A DNA stretch of 28,451 nt from Phytophthora quininea. Its lineage: Eukaryota > Oomycota > Peronosporomycetes > Peronosporales > Peronosporaceae. The stretch lies in assembly GCA_011947345.1 (NCBI GenBank), contig JAAVTG010000455.1, positions 1 through 28,451 on the forward strand, given 5' to 3'. Every line of letters starts with the position of its first letter. Position 1 is the first letter of the stretch. Below are positions 10,701 through 20,303 of this stretch, piece by piece. The translations under genes and the position numbers were made by a program. Below the pieces are notes generated by a model. The model saw only the letters and a list, made by a program, of their open reading frames with translations, had not been told where the DNA came from and searched no databases.

Positions 10701-10995
10701 TTTGTTGGTTCAAGAGGTGATTCATCTCCGCCAGATGCTGAAAGAACTAAAAGTAACGCAGGCGATGCCAACGGAAGTTTTCGTCGACAACGAGAGCGCC
10801 AAGAAATTGGCTATCAACCCCGCGTTTCGCAACAGGTCGAAGCATATTGATGTGCGTCACCACTTCGTAAGGGAGCGCGTAGAGTTGAAGCAGGTTGATG
10901 TACAGAGAGTTCCTGGCCTCGACAATGTAGCGGATGCTTTCACAAAGCCCCTACCAAGACCAGCGTTCGAGAAGCACAGAGATGCTATGGGGTGA
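7726..10995 (+). CDS. Copia integrase, reverse transcriptase and RNase H
   Basis: An open frame of 1,089 residues. A pre-integrase zinc-binding part (LWHDRLGHPGRNAF, CTTCVKGK) comes first. The integrase core has D at 7960-7962 (HLDLWGP), D at 8149-8151 (RTDNARE) and E at 8254-8256 (VAERM). About eight residues normally found right after VAERM seem absent. A low-complexity linker spans 8600-9250. The reverse transcriptase has YKARLVIKGF, HQMDVTTAFLNG, KQAPRVWY and YVDD at 10018-10029. RNase H contains ADFANRVDDRKSVAGY and TEAEYMAL. The first Met is not the true start; the domain belongs to a longer polyprotein. The last stop lies about 48 nt before the polypurine tract. Confidence 0.92.
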   Translation: MELWHDRLGHPGRNAFNALFRHARWPLRGLNLRAPDGFKCTTCVKGKLTRKTFHSRHVSIHENAPPTRAWLVGEFVHLDLWGPYSVKSFSGKRFIAVLVDEASRFVTVFPMTEKSEIYEKFELYYEQVKTQLNVRMKELRTDNARELLKLGRNCKEKYGMVCSLTIKYTSEQNAVAERMRCLLHHFSLPQEMWAEAVLTATYYVNIVPNSTRGMEVPYAIWYRELPVYSRLRVFGCAVLAYVDKVERRKMDAKAREAIFVGYSREKRGYRLVYSKTRHTFYSHTAIFYEDKPGRISTSAMAETPPESTQEYFGLDSVSMQNIPQILDEMHEDAGQEFVPCDDAVHRNLAGGADDERSARSGGVDVESARAGGAVGTVESLTRKRGHSSREEDDVDQPHRKRMRSARASSTVAVRGTDPQEADHLRGECVPKCVKTCVVTQKQKKRKSSGRCMAPAASDVVSSNTKPSEECKERLTTSNCRSLRECKATDDSCTDNPVTRSGRLSKPPPWFGDFIYIGYSNTNPDDSVCSSSSMGWPKAREELQRAMAKEQALAWWQDYCCLTTSVVTEPETFKEAMEREEFMQWRSAANAEYDALTKNGTWVLVPREKHMKVLGNRWVFRVKYLPNGEIERYKARLVIKGFMQMYGIDYLEVYSPVVRLETLRVLLTLAAVWNYEVHQMDVTTAFLNGKIDVEVFMEQPEGFKMKGKANWVCRLLKSLYGLKQAPRVWYQLLKNFLVEQGFTILKSEACVAIKVIDGQLVFIPLYVDDLILFAPTLDLINKMKKMFCDRFEMKDLGEIHYILGWEIKRNREERTIFIGQQKYGELVLKKFQMDSCNGCKTPSTPDMKLTKAMCPTNADERNLMKDRPYRSVVGSLMYLMLGTRPDLAYLVRECSQFLETPGLMHWRAVKRGLRYLQETLDYGLLLGRHKWSEQKLDRHLKAYAVADFANRVDDRKSVAGYLTKFCESTISWTSQTEKTVALHTTEAEYMALSLLVQEVIHLRQMLKELKVTQAMPTEVFVDNESAKKLAINPAFRNRSKHIDVRHHFVRERVELKQVDVQRVPGLDNVADAFTKPLPRPAFEKHRDAMG
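8770..8850 (+). repeat. Short tandem repeat in pol linker
   Basis: About two and a half copies of a 30-33 nt unit containing AGGTGGGGYAGATG and AGTGCCAG encode a repeated Gly-Gly-x-Asp-x-Glu-Ser-Ala-Arg pattern in the integrase-RT linker. Confidence 0.65.
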
Positions 10996-11043
10996 TGTCA
11001 AGAACAGAGTTCGATGCAACACTACAAAATACTGGAGACCGTT

Positions 11044-11051
11044 GGTGGGGC
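11044..11051 (+). other. Polypurine tract of Copia element
   Basis: GGTGGGGC directly precedes the right LTR. A purine-rich stretch at this place primes plus-strand synthesis in LTR elements; it is short and has one T. Confidence 0.6.
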
Positions 11052-11328
11052 TATTGCGGCTTTACTGATCCCAGTTGATGTTGCTAGAGTGAAGCTGCAT
11101 GTGTGGGTTGTTCATCCCGTGAAGGTCGTGAGGACTGGAGGTTTTCCCATAGTAGTGGGGTTTGTCCTACAGAGGTTTATCCACTACATTAGGAAGTTAG
11201 CGTGAGACTATCTGAGAGGTAGAAAGAACTGCTCATTCCACAAAACACGAAGTTGCTCACAGGTGGCGGTTTGCTGCCTTGTCAAGTGCTGTTGCTTCCT
11301 TCTCTGCAAATACAAGTGGTTCGCAAGT
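11052..11328 (+). repeat. Right LTR of Copia element
   Basis: Same 277-nt sequence as the left LTR. It is followed by the second GACAC at 11329-11333. Confidence 0.9.
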
Positions 11329-11333
11329 GACAC
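11329..11333. repeat. Target-site duplication GACAC, right
   Basis: Second copy of the five-base duplication. Joining the flanks across the element leaves one GACAC. Confidence 0.8.
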
Positions 11334-11518
11334 CAAAAACTTTTACAGTCGACGACCAGAGACGTCGTGTACATTCAAAAGCAACCGCGATTTAAGATCT
11401 AGACAGTATGCATACGACTTGGTCGTCGAATACAACAATTTTGTCGAAAGGGACAACGAAAAAAACACTCACGTTCATTTCTGTGAACGCTTGCAGTTTC
11501 CTTGGGTAGATGTATCAG

Positions 11519-12457
11519 CTACAAAGTTAATTCCTCGCCTGACCCAGACTCGGAATTTCTGCTGTCCGAATTCGACGAATCCGATCCCATGTCTGAAGAC
11601 GCAGACGATGCAAGTAACTGCGAATTTGACTCGGACTCACCAGACGAAGCCTCTGATCCAGAGGCAGCGTCCTCAACAGAGCTTGTAGATGAATTACCCG
11701 ATGCTTCACGACAACTGTAGCGCTCGCTCTGCAAACTCAACGTCTTGAAAAGCGTGTCAAAGTCAAGTGAGTTCGCCGTAGCGCACGCCTTCGTCTTGTC
11801 GCCAGAATATTCGATACCGAACACGGGCTTGTCCTGCTTAATGAACGGCACCAGAGTATCGCACTCGCCGTACTGCACACACTGCTCGTTCACAGAGAAG
11901 TCGAAGTCGGACACGAGGTCGTCGATCTGGTCCAGGTCGTTCTTGAGACCGACCGTCAAGTCGAGACCGTGCGCTGTCTTGGCCAGGAACTTGTTGAAGT
12001 CGAGCTGGTCGTCGGCGGTGAGGCCGAAGCCGTTGTCGTTGAACGCGCCGTCCACGTTGTCCGGGTCCACGCCGTCGCAGCCCTTGGCCTGCGCCAACTT
12101 CATGCGGTCCGTGATGATCTCGCGCAGCGTCGAGCTGCGGATATCCACCCAGCTCTCTCCCTCCCACTCGCCCAGCGGCTTGCCGATGATGTTGGAAGTG
12201 TAGCGGGCCTTGTCGCTGCGCCAGTCCTCGTACGTGCCGGCACTGAAGTAGCAGATGACCTTGATGCCTCGCTGCTGGAGCTCGGCGATGGTATCGTTGG
12301 GTGTGTCGAACATGTCGATGTCGTACATGTCGACCTTGTAGGACAAGTCCAGCGTGCCGTTAAGTTGGATCTGGTAGGACGTTCCTGGCGTTGGCTTCCA
12401 CCACGCGTAAGCGCTGCTGAAGAGACTCAAACTGGTAAGAGCGGCGATGAACTTCAT
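11519..12457 (-). CDS. GH114 endo-alpha-1,4-polygalactosaminidase, copy 2, acidic tail
   Basis: Intact predicted secreted enzyme acting on alpha-1,4-galactosamine polymers. I take the ATG at 12455-12457, which gives a clean signal peptide (MKFIAALTSLSLFSSAYA) and mature start WWKPTPG; an in-frame ATG seven codons upstream (12478) would spoil it. The catalytic domain is the same as copy 1: VICYFSAGTYEDWR, WEGESWVDIR, GCDGVDPDNVDGAF, FDFSVNEQC. After LSLQSERYSCRE it departs completely, ending in about 60 Ser/Glu/Asp-rich residues with no hydrophobic tail. So copy 2 looks soluble where copy 1 looks anchored. The break-free frame supports the view that copy 1's frameshift is a missing base. Confidence 0.92.
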   Translation of the reverse strand: MKFIAALTSLSLFSSAYAWWKPTPGTSYQIQLNGTLDLSYKVDMYDIDMFDTPNDTIAELQQRGIKVICYFSAGTYEDWRSDKARYTSNIIGKPLGEWEGESWVDIRSSTLREIITDRMKLAQAKGCDGVDPDNVDGAFNDNGFGLTADDQLDFNKFLAKTAHGLDLTVGLKNDLDQIDDLVSDFDFSVNEQCVQYGECDTLVPFIKQDKPVFGIEYSGDKTKACATANSLDFDTLFKTLSLQSERYSCREASGNSSTSSVEDAASGSEASSGESESNSQLLASSASSDMGSDSSNSDSRNSESGSGEELTL

Positions 12458-12812
12458 TGCAGGACGTTTGATAAACACAGCGAATTCAGGAATGCAGTCC
12501 TGGTCCTAGTAGTGGATCCCTACTGTAGAGTATGTGGCCCATATATCTGGACTGGTGGAATAGGCATCCTTTTCGCCACTTCCATCTGCACGAAATTGCT
12601 AACGGGTGTTTTGCGGCTTGGGATTTTGGTGTCCGATGTCGACCCCATGTGGCCAAGAGGATACCACCCGCACGACGCCTAATAGCGCCAGTACATGCCT
12701 GGGCAAGCTGTAGACTTCGCACGAAGAGTATCCATACCCACAGGTCACTTCAATAAACACCGCTGCATTCATTTCGTCGGGAGACCATTTACCTAGATAC
12801 ACTGCTAGCAAT
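12458..12812. other. Intergenic, no gene seen
   Basis: Upstream DNA of GH114 copy 2 and 3' flank of the transporter. A minus-strand open frame at 12486-12722 and overlapping plus-strand frames show no recognisable motif. Confidence 0.5.
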
Positions 12813-14340
12813 TCATGGCGCGCAGAAATCTCTTTGACCGAGATCAAACACGTCCGAAGATAAGGTATAGCCGAGGATGGATCCAACGATAATCGCCAAC
12901 GACATGGGCACGCGAAAGACCCCAACCATTAGCGCTGTTGCCAAGCCAACTGCAGCACTAGCGTTCGAATGAACCGCCTTGTCCCACAGCAAGAAGAAGG
13001 ATGCCACAATCAGCCCTGTAGCTGATGCATTTACGCCGGACAAGAAGATCTTGAGGCTTTTGATGTTCCGGACCCGCTCCCATAGCGGCAACAAGCCGAA
13101 GAAAAGCACAATGCCTGGCCCAAACAACCCCAAGGTCGTCACGACAGCCCCAGTGACGCCGTAGAGAAGCGCGCCGAGATACGCCGCGATGTTGAACAGG
13201 GGTCCTGGCAAAGACTGTACCAGCGCCAGTCCCACCAGAAATTGTTCTTTTGAGACCCAACCAGCGAGTACGACATCGTCTAGCAACATCGGAAGCATTA
13301 CTTGGCCACCGCCAAATATTATTGAGCCGATCCAGTAGAATGTGTAAAACAGAGATAGAAGAGTGTGGTGGCCGCCATCTTGCGGGTGATAAACACCGAG
13401 CAAGATGAGTACAATCAGCCACGATAACACTATCAAGACTCCGGCGAAAGGGTGAATTCCAATTTGTCTGTTAAGTTGCAGCAAAACAGTTAGCATCAGC
13501 AGACCTTGGTAAAACAAATACAAGAAGAAAACATACCGTTCAATGTGAGTAGGAGTTGCCCGATCTTGAGAGCTGATCGGAGGTTGCGAATAGCCGCACA
13601 TGGTCGAGATCAAGATAGTTAGACCGCCTGCAGCCATCACCCCCGGGAAGATGAGCGACGACATGCCTTGAGTCGCCAGAATTGCGCAGGCCGACACTGA
13701 TGCCACGAGAGACTTGGCGGCATCATCCTCGCACGCTTTCTGCCATAGTCGGACAGCGGCGATCACGACAAGCGACACAGCAGCCGGAGCGAGGCCAGTT
13801 AACCAAACTGGCAAGCCATCTTGAAGATAGGACTTGGCTCCAATGCCAGCGACCGTCAAAATGATCCAGCCGGGCAGGATCCAGAACAGAAGCGCCAAGA
13901 GACCCCTAGCGGTCCTGCTCGAAAGAGCCCCATCGCTGCGATAGTCTACAACACAAAAAGGTTGTGCATTAATCAGCCTCCAGAAAAGAAAAATAATATG
14001 ATGTTGGATTTTGTTGCTCACCTGCGTGGACGATGGCCCCGGAATGGCGGAAGAGATGGACAGTACTTCCAGGAATCTCTCATCCGTTAGCCACTTCCTT
14101 TTGTCTGCACAAAGCAACCAAAAAGTTAATTGTGCAAAAGAGGATTTTGAAAGCGAGACTGGACGCACAGACAAATCGGTCGTGAGCCAGCGCGAGATGC
14201 GCCGGCGGGCCTCCAAAGGCAAAGAGCGACAGCGGGATGACCTCTCGCGGAATGGACAGCAGGCGCTGGCCGAAGGACTCGCCGCGGTGCTTGTCGTCGT
14301 TGCCCAGAGGCAGCAACGCCTTGGTCTCCGGCAGCGTCAT
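12813..14340 (-). CDS. Chromate-type ion transporter (CHR family), two domains
   Basis: Membrane transporter of the CHR superfamily, which moves chromate and possibly related oxyanions. The ATG at 14338-14340 begins exon 1 (14169-14340). Intron 14105-14168 (GTGCGT...GCAG) joins HDRFV to YKRKWLTDERFLEV. Exon 2 is 14022-14104 and intron 2 is 13946-14021 (GTGAGC...GTAG). Exon 3 then reads TIAAMGLFRAGPLG. At the CCCC run 13903-13906 one base seems missing; one more joins this to GLLALLFWILPGW. The two halves carry paired signatures: FGGPPAH with PGPSSTQ in the first, and FGGGQVMLP with QSLPGP in the second, among about ten hydrophobic segments. Only 68 bp separate this ATG from the stop of the GH30 gene upstream. 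Substrate is inferred from the family. Confidence 0.88.
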
Positions 14341-14408
14341 GATCTTTTCTCGATAAAAATCTGAAACCCACTTCAACGCGAATAAGATTTTTATCACTTC
14401 AACTTGCT

Positions 14409-16055
14409 CTATTTCGACTTGAGGACGACCGTATTCTCCGAAGCAGGAAACACGAGCGTCTGGATGGTATGTCCTGGCACGGTGAGTGTAAACGTGCTCG
14501 AGTCGGGCAACCCCACACTCACCTCCTCCTCCGACCTCTGGCGATTCATAAACACCAGCACCAGTTGGTGCTCGGGCGTCACAAACGCAGTCGATTCAAA
14601 CTTGCTGCCCAGATCCTCCATCGCAGTGAGTCGGATACGGCGTGAGCCAGCAGGGATGAACTTGGAGAAGTGGCCCATGAAGTAGAACGATGGCTGCTTG
14701 TAAAACTCGGCGCCGTTCTCTGCGTCGACGAGAATGGGCGCGTCCACGCGGTTCTCCGCCCACCCCGGTCCACCTTCCGTGTCCAGCACGATGTTCCAAT
14801 CCGTCCACCCCGCTGCAAAGTTATTCAAGTCGCCAATAATGTCACGCCCGTAGTTCTCTCCGCGCGTCCAACTAGTGTCGGCATCCCTCAAGGACGGACC
14901 TTTTCCGGTTCCCAAACTGCCAGGCATATATCCATTGCAGGCTTCCGTTCCGAGCAGGAACACATCAGGATAGGCCTCGTGGAACGAGCGAAGCTTATTG
15001 AAATCCCCACCGCCTAGGATGAAGTCGATGTTTCGGTACCAGTGGAAAGCAAGACCACTAATATATTTGAGCGACTCCGGGTCCTCGTACGGCGCCAAGC
15101 GGTCCAAAATGCTCGTCTTTTGATCGTCGCTCGCAATGATCTTCACGTCTGGGTGGTTCTTCGCCATGATCGGGCCAAGGTTGTGCTTAACAAAATCCCT
15201 TTCTTCTGCTGCTGTTATACGCAGCGTCTGCCACTTGGCGAACAGCGAGAGAGGAGGTTTGGTAGGTTCGTTCTGTACCGTCATAGCCCAAAAGTCGATC
15301 CCTTCTTTTGCATACTCATCGAAGAACTTGGAGTAATACAGCGCGAGGGCCTTCCAATATTCGCCGCCTGACGTTCCCTTAAGAGAGCAGTTGATAGTTG
15401 AGTTTTCCTGTGTCATCCAGACCGGAGGCGCCCACGACGAAGCAAACAACTTAATGTCCCGCGACGTATTGTTGAGTACGCGGTGAATTAGATCAATTTT
15501 GTGCGACGTCGGCGCCTTGTCCACGTCGATAGAAAAATGCTTCATTGCGAGGTCCCCTACGACGTTGTTGTACGAGTAAATGGACGTCGAGAAGTCATTG
15601 GAACCGATTGGCACGCGACCGAGGTTGTACTGCAGGCCCGACTCGGAGAAATACTGGTCCAGCACCAATTGCTGGAGCTTTGGTGTCAACTTGTAAATAT
15701 TGATCGCTACGGCGTCCGTGAAGGCGCCGCCAAAGCCGATGATGGACTGGTATTGCGTTGCAACGTCGACGAAGAAGGTGGGTCTGCTTACTGGTTGCGC
15801 ATCGACTGCTATCTCCCGATATGACAAGCGGTTGCCTTCCTTGGACGTAGTGAACACGCCAACGTTGCCGGCTTCCAAGTTTAAGTAGGCGTTCGAGACT
15901 GAGTCACAGTGCTTCTCGTTGCAGACACAGACCCCTTCCAAGTCGTCTTCGTACAGCGTAGACCAGGTATTGCATTCCGCGGACGCCTTCGGTGCGAGCA
16001 GCAGCCAAGCCGCACCCACGACCACGCAATCAACCAACCCCAGCTTCATTCGCAA
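14409..16055 (-). CDS. GH30 glucosylceramidase-like enzyme, copy 1 (intact)
   Basis: Secreted beta-glucosidase-type hydrolase of family GH30, related to lysosomal glucocerebrosidase. Likely substrates are glucosylceramide or short beta-glucosides; which one is unknown. The frame is intact at 548 residues. The signal peptide spans residues 1-26 (ends APKASA). A Cys-rich start (CNTWS, GVCVCNEKHC) matches GBA-type N-termini. The barrel includes GFGGAFTDA (about 107-115) and LFASSWAPPVWM. The acid/base is E263 in TVQNEP and the nucleophile E371 in LGTEACNG. The C-terminal beta domain ends without a membrane tail. It is the most downstream of the six array copies and the best reference for judging the others. 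An ATG two codons later is an equally good start. Confidence 0.95.
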   Translation of the reverse strand: MRMKLGLVDCVVVGAAWLLLAPKASAECNTWSTLYEDDLEGVCVCNEKHCDSVSNAYLNLEAGNVGVFTTSKEGNRLSYREIAVDAQPVSRPTFFVDVATQYQSIIGFGGAFTDAVAINIYKLTPKLQQLVLDQYFSESGLQYNLGRVPIGSNDFSTSIYSYNNVVGDLAMKHFSIDVDKAPTSHKIDLIHRVLNNTSRDIKLFASSWAPPVWMTQENSTINCSLKGTSGGEYWKALALYYSKFFDEYAKEGIDFWAMTVQNEPTKPPLSLFAKWQTLRITAAEERDFVKHNLGPIMAKNHPDVKIIASDDQKTSILDRLAPYEDPESLKYISGLAFHWYRNIDFILGGGDFNKLRSFHEAYPDVFLLGTEACNGYMPGSLGTGKGPSLRDADTSWTRGENYGRDIIGDLNNFAAGWTDWNIVLDTEGGPGWAENRVDAPILVDAENGAEFYKQPSFYFMGHFSKFIPAGSRRIRLTAMEDLGSKFESTAFVTPEHQLVLVFMNRQRSEEEVSVGLPDSSTFTLTVPGHTIQTLVFPASENTVVLKSK

Positions 16056-16304
16056 TCTGTTCCGGGGAGGACTCTTTCGATCTGCAGCGAGAATCTACGG
16101 GAACAACCAGAATCCGCATCGCCAATACTAGTATAGTATTATATTGTCTGGCAATGAGCTCACGTCTGTCCAATAGCCAGACTGCTTATCCCGGCTGGTA
16201 TTCCTGATCGGGTTAACTCAAACTGACTGCGCTGTTTGCGAAGCTCTTCATTGGTTTCGTTCGCGCATTTTGTTTGAATTTACACGTAACTTTCATCACC
16301 AAGT

Positions 16305-17929
16305 CTACACAATTTTAGTGTCCTCCGAAGCGGGCAGGATCACCGTTTGCATCGAGTGTCCTGGAAGCGTCAGCGTGAAGGTATTTGAGTCCGTTTGCTG
16401 CACGCTGATGGTGGCTTCATCGCTATCACGATTCAGGAACACCATCACTACCTGGTTGTCGGGCGTCACGAAGGCGCATCGGTGGAAATTGCTCAACGTT
16501 TCCGTCTTTGGGAACTCAATACGCTTCGAACCGGGCGGAATAAACTTGGAGAAGTGGCCCATGATGTAAAACATCGGCTGTTTGTAGAACTCGGCGCCGT
16601 TTTGCTCGTCCACGAGAATCGGCGCGTCCACAAAGTTTTTCGCCCAGTTCGGGCCTCCATCTGAGTCCAGCACAAGATTCCAGTCGACCCACCCCGCTGC
16701 CATGTTGTTCATGTCCTCGATGATGTCACGCGCGTAGTTCTCCCCTCGCTTCCAGGCTTTGTCGGGGTCGGTAAGTGCGGGGCCCTTGCCAGTCCCCAGC
16801 AAGTTTGATGGGAGGTACCCTTCGCAAGCTTCTGTTCCGAGGATGAATACATTAGGGTATTCCTCTGCGAACTTACTGAGCTTTTTAAAATCACCAGCAA
16901 ACGGCAACATGAAGTCCAAGTTGCGATACCAGTGGATACCAAGACCACTAATGTACTTGAGCGTGTCGGGGTCTTCGAACGGCGCTATGCGGTCGAAAAT
17001 TCCTGGCTTTTGGTCGTCACCCGCGATGATTTTCAGTTCAGGATAATTTTTGGCCATTAGTGGCCCCAAGTCCAGTTTGATGAAGTCTCGCTCTTCTTCA
17101 GCAGTCAGACGCAGCGTCTGCCATTGAGGCGTCACCATCGCGTTCTTAGCAGGTTCGTTTTGGGCGGTGATGGCCCAAAAGTTGATCCCTTCCTGCGCAT
17201 ACGCGTCCAGGAACTTTGAATAATAGAGCGCCATCGCCTTCCAGTACTTCTCGCCGGGGCTCCCCTTCAGAGTACAGTCGATGGTCCTGTTCTCGTTCGT
17301 CATCCAAATTGGCGGCGCCCACGAAGACGCGAACATTTTGATCTCGCGCGACGTCATCTTTAGCACGCGCTGAATCAGCTCAATCTTGTATGACTTGGGA
17401 GCTTTGTCGACATTGATGGAGAAGTGCTTCATAGCGAAGTCGTCCACCACATCGTTGTACGAGTACTCGCTGGTTGAAAAGTCTGTCGACCCGATCGGGA
17501 TGCGTCCGATTGTGTACTCCAAGCCAGTCTCCGAGAAGTATTGCTCCAGCACCAACTTCTGTAGCTTGGCGGACAACTTGTAGACGTTGATAGCAGCCGA
17601 GTCGGTGAAGCCGCCGCCAAAGCCGAGCATCGTCTGGTGCTGCGTCTCCACCTCAATCGAGTACGTCGGATCGTCCTCGGCAGACTCGTCAACGTTCGCC
17701 ACTGTGTAGGTGAGGCGCTTGCCATCCTTGCTCGTCGTGTAGACACCCACTTGGCCTGCTGTGAGCGTCTTGTAGTCGTGTCCTACAGAATCGCACTGAG
17801 TTTCGTTGCAGACGCAGACCCCTCGAGTATGTCTTGGTACAGTGACGACCAGCTGGAGCATGCGGCGGACGCTGAACTTGCAGCCAGCACAGTCCACGCG
17901 GCGATGGATACGACTGCTGCAGCTTTCAT
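16305..17929 (-). CDS. GH30 glucosylceramidase-like enzyme, copy 2
   Basis: Secreted GH30 enzyme. I place the start at 17927-17929 because that frame gives a signal peptide (MKAAAVVSIAAWTVLAASSA) followed by CSSWSSLYQDILEG. It leaves the main frame at the CCCC run 17819-17822, where one more base yields LEGVCVCNETQC as in the other copies. The uncorrected main frame opens at 17999 with a non-secretory N-terminus, which I regard as false. Active-site motifs are GFGGGFTDS, SSWAPPIWM, TAQNEP (acid/base) and LGTEACEG (nucleophile). Compared with copy 1, ITAQNEP replaces MTVQNEP. No GPI-type tail. About 250 bp separate it from copy 1. Confidence 0.9.
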
Positions 17930-18676
17930 CCTGGACTGGAGAGCAAGGGGCCGTCCAGCTACGCAGTTCGCGAGTGAGGAGAATCTCGGCGGTGGTCACC
18001 GGCGCTCTTCATCTTCGCATTGCTTGGTTTCTCCAGTTGCAGACGGCCTACCTTGATTAAATTGACGTTTACCTAACATCATAGTCGTACTGTTGAAAGG
18101 TAGACACCTTACATAAGTTTTGGGTCCCATCAAGAAGCTTATCCTGGTAGAGCGACAAGAGCAGGCGGAGACTGCGCCGTATGTAGATGAGGAGATTTTC
18201 CCCGCACTAGTTCGTCGCCGACGGATCGTCGGTCTCGACAGAGGGTGTAAACATTCGGCCGCCACGTTGAAGCGATGTCGTTGCCGGTATGCTCCCGGGA
18301 GTCTCTGTGTGGCATCTCTACGATATTGCCTCCATTCGCGGTCTTCCCTAGCGCTTTTTCCTCGTTGGAAGCAAGCAGCGTCCAGCTACAATACGACTTG
18401 TAGTATGATAATGAATCTTTCGCAAGCCAGCAGTAATCCGCCGAGTATTTCCTCGTAATCCGGTGGCGGAATTGTCCTCCGACAATCATTGACGACAAAG
18501 AGAGAGATTCTTTCACGTTGGAATGACATCACCGTCGCAACTCACCTCATCAAAGACGTGGATGGCGGAAGGCTGAAGAAATTCAAGCGCCCAAGAGGTA
18601 ACGCATTTTATTCGTGTACGCTATCGTTGTAGTACTTACGACGCTTCTTGCAGGCTTGCGATTGCTTTGCTTATTG
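17930..18676. other. Intergenic 0.75 kb, no gene seen
   Basis: Upstream region of GH30 copy 2 and 3' flank of copy 3. Open frames of about 110-125 codons exist on both strands near 18120-18516, but they have skewed composition and no motif I recognise. It is longer than the other spacers in the array apart from those around the metal-binding gene. Confidence 0.5.
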
Positions 18677-20303
18677 TTACGACAGAATTGTGGTGTCATC
18701 CGACGCCGGCAAGATGACCGTCTGCATCGAGTGCGCGGGCAACGTCAGCGTGAACGTCTTCAAGTCCGTCTGCTTCACGCTCACAGTCACTGAAGAGCTA
18801 GCACGGTTCATGAATTGCATCACGACGCGGTTGTCGGGTGTCACGAAAGCGCAGCGGTGGAAGCTGCTCAGCGTCTTCGTCTTCGGGAACTCGATCCGGC
18901 GAGAGCCGGCCGGCACGAATTTAGAGAAGTGGCCCATGATGTAGAACATCGGCTGCTTGTAGAACTCGACGCCGCTCGTCTCGTCCACCAGAATCGGCGC
19001 GTCCACGTAGTTTTCGGCCCAGTTGGGTCCGCCCGTGGTGTCTAGCGCCAGGTTCCAGTCGGTCCAACCAGCGACGTAGTTGTTCAGGTCCTCGATAATG
19101 TCGTGGCCGTAGTTCTCAGCGCGCGACCAGCTCTTATCGGCGTCCGTAAGCGAGACACCCGAACCCGTGCCCAACCAACTCGGCAGGTAGCCTTCGCACG
19201 CCTCGGTCGCCAGCATGAAGATTTCAGGGAATTTGTTGTGAAACGACAAGAGCTTGTCGAAGTCGCCGCCAAGACTAAAGAAAAAGAAGTCGAGATCGCG
19301 GTACCAGTGGACGCCAAGTCCGCTGATGTACTTCATGGCGTCTGCGTCTTCAAACGGAGCCAGACGGTCCAGGATACCCGACTTCTGGTCGTCGCCAGCA
19401 ATGATCTTGAGATTGGGGTGGTTCTTGCCATCATCGGACCGAGGTCGAGCTTTACGAAGTCGCGCTCTTCCTCGGTCGTGAGCCGAAGCGATTGCCAAGC
19501 AGACGTCTGCAGGATTGAAGATGACGGCTCATTCTGCACCGTCATGGCCCAAAAGTTGATGCCCTCTTGTGAATACGCGTCCAAGAACTTGGAGTAGTAC
19601 AGTGCCAAGGCTTCCCAATATTCTTCGCCAGGACTTCCCTTCAAAGAGCAGTTGATCGTCGTGTTTTTCGTCGTCATCCACGCTGGGGTGCCCAGGAAGA
19701 AGCAAACAATTTCACATCACGAGAGGTGGTGTTAAGTGCACGCTGGATCAAGTCAATTTTGTGCGAGCTGGAAGACTTGTCCACGTCAATGGAGAAGTGC
19801 TCCATCTCGAAGTCGTCCACCACGTCGTTGTACGAGTAAATGCTCGTCGAAAAGTCCGTCGAGCCAATTGGCACACGACCCAGCGAGTACTGAAGGCCCG
19901 ACTCGGAGAAGTACTGATCCAGCACCATTTGCTGCAGTGTCGAAGACAGCTTGTACACGTTGATGGCTGCTGCATCCGTGAAAGCACCACCAAAGCCGAT
20001 CATGGTCTGATACTGCGTCGACACGTCAATCGAGTACGTCGGACTGCTCACAGCCGTCGAGTCCACGTTTACCACCTTGTATGTGAAGCGGTCGCCGGCC
20101 TTGGACGTCGTGTACACTCCGACCTGACCCGATGTGAGACTCGTGTAGTCATTGGAGACGGTGTCGCACTGGGTGGCGTTGCAGACGCAGACGCCCTCGA
20201 GGTTGGTTTGGTATCTTGTGGACCAGTTGCTGCAGGAGGCTGCAGTCTCGTGGGTAGCGAAGACCAAGCCGGCCAAAACGCTCAGCAGGTATGGGGCAAG
20301 CAT
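18677..20303 (-). CDS. GH30 glucosylceramidase-like enzyme, copy 3
   Basis: Secreted GH30 enzyme, closest to copy 4. The start at 20301-20303 matches copy 4's N-terminus (MLAPYLLSVLAGLVFATHET) and gives the signal peptide; an upstream in-frame ATG at 20342 is less likely. The frame breaks twice: at the GGGG run 19685-19688, where one more base gives SSWAPPAWMTT, and near 19427, where copy 4 has an extra G giving GPMMAKNHPNLKI. Acid/base motif MTVQNEP and nucleophile LATEACEG are both present. The 3' half (about 18710-19480) is almost the same DNA as 20805-21590 in copy 4. The end is short (PASDDTTILS) with no anchor signal. Confidence 0.9.

Larger units (their letters stand above)
5883..11328 (+). 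mobile_element. Copia-type LTR retrotransposon, full length
   Basis: A 5.4-kb element on the plus strand, bounded by two 277-nt LTRs and a GACAC duplication. The order is LTR, primer-binding site, gag with CCHC knuckle, protease, integrase, reverse transcriptase, RNase H, polypurine tract, LTR. Integrase before reverse transcriptase defines the Copia (Ty1) type. It sits in the intergenic space between two GH114 genes, so it disrupts neither. LTRs identical by eye indicate recent insertion. The internal frame breaks three times, each fitting one missing base, and the integrase appears to lack a short segment, so self-mobilisation is uncertain. Confidence 0.95.

Noticed and set aside
12486..12722. 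A 78-codon minus-strand open frame upstream of GH114 copy 2
   Set aside because: No motif, no signal peptide and no promoter evidence.
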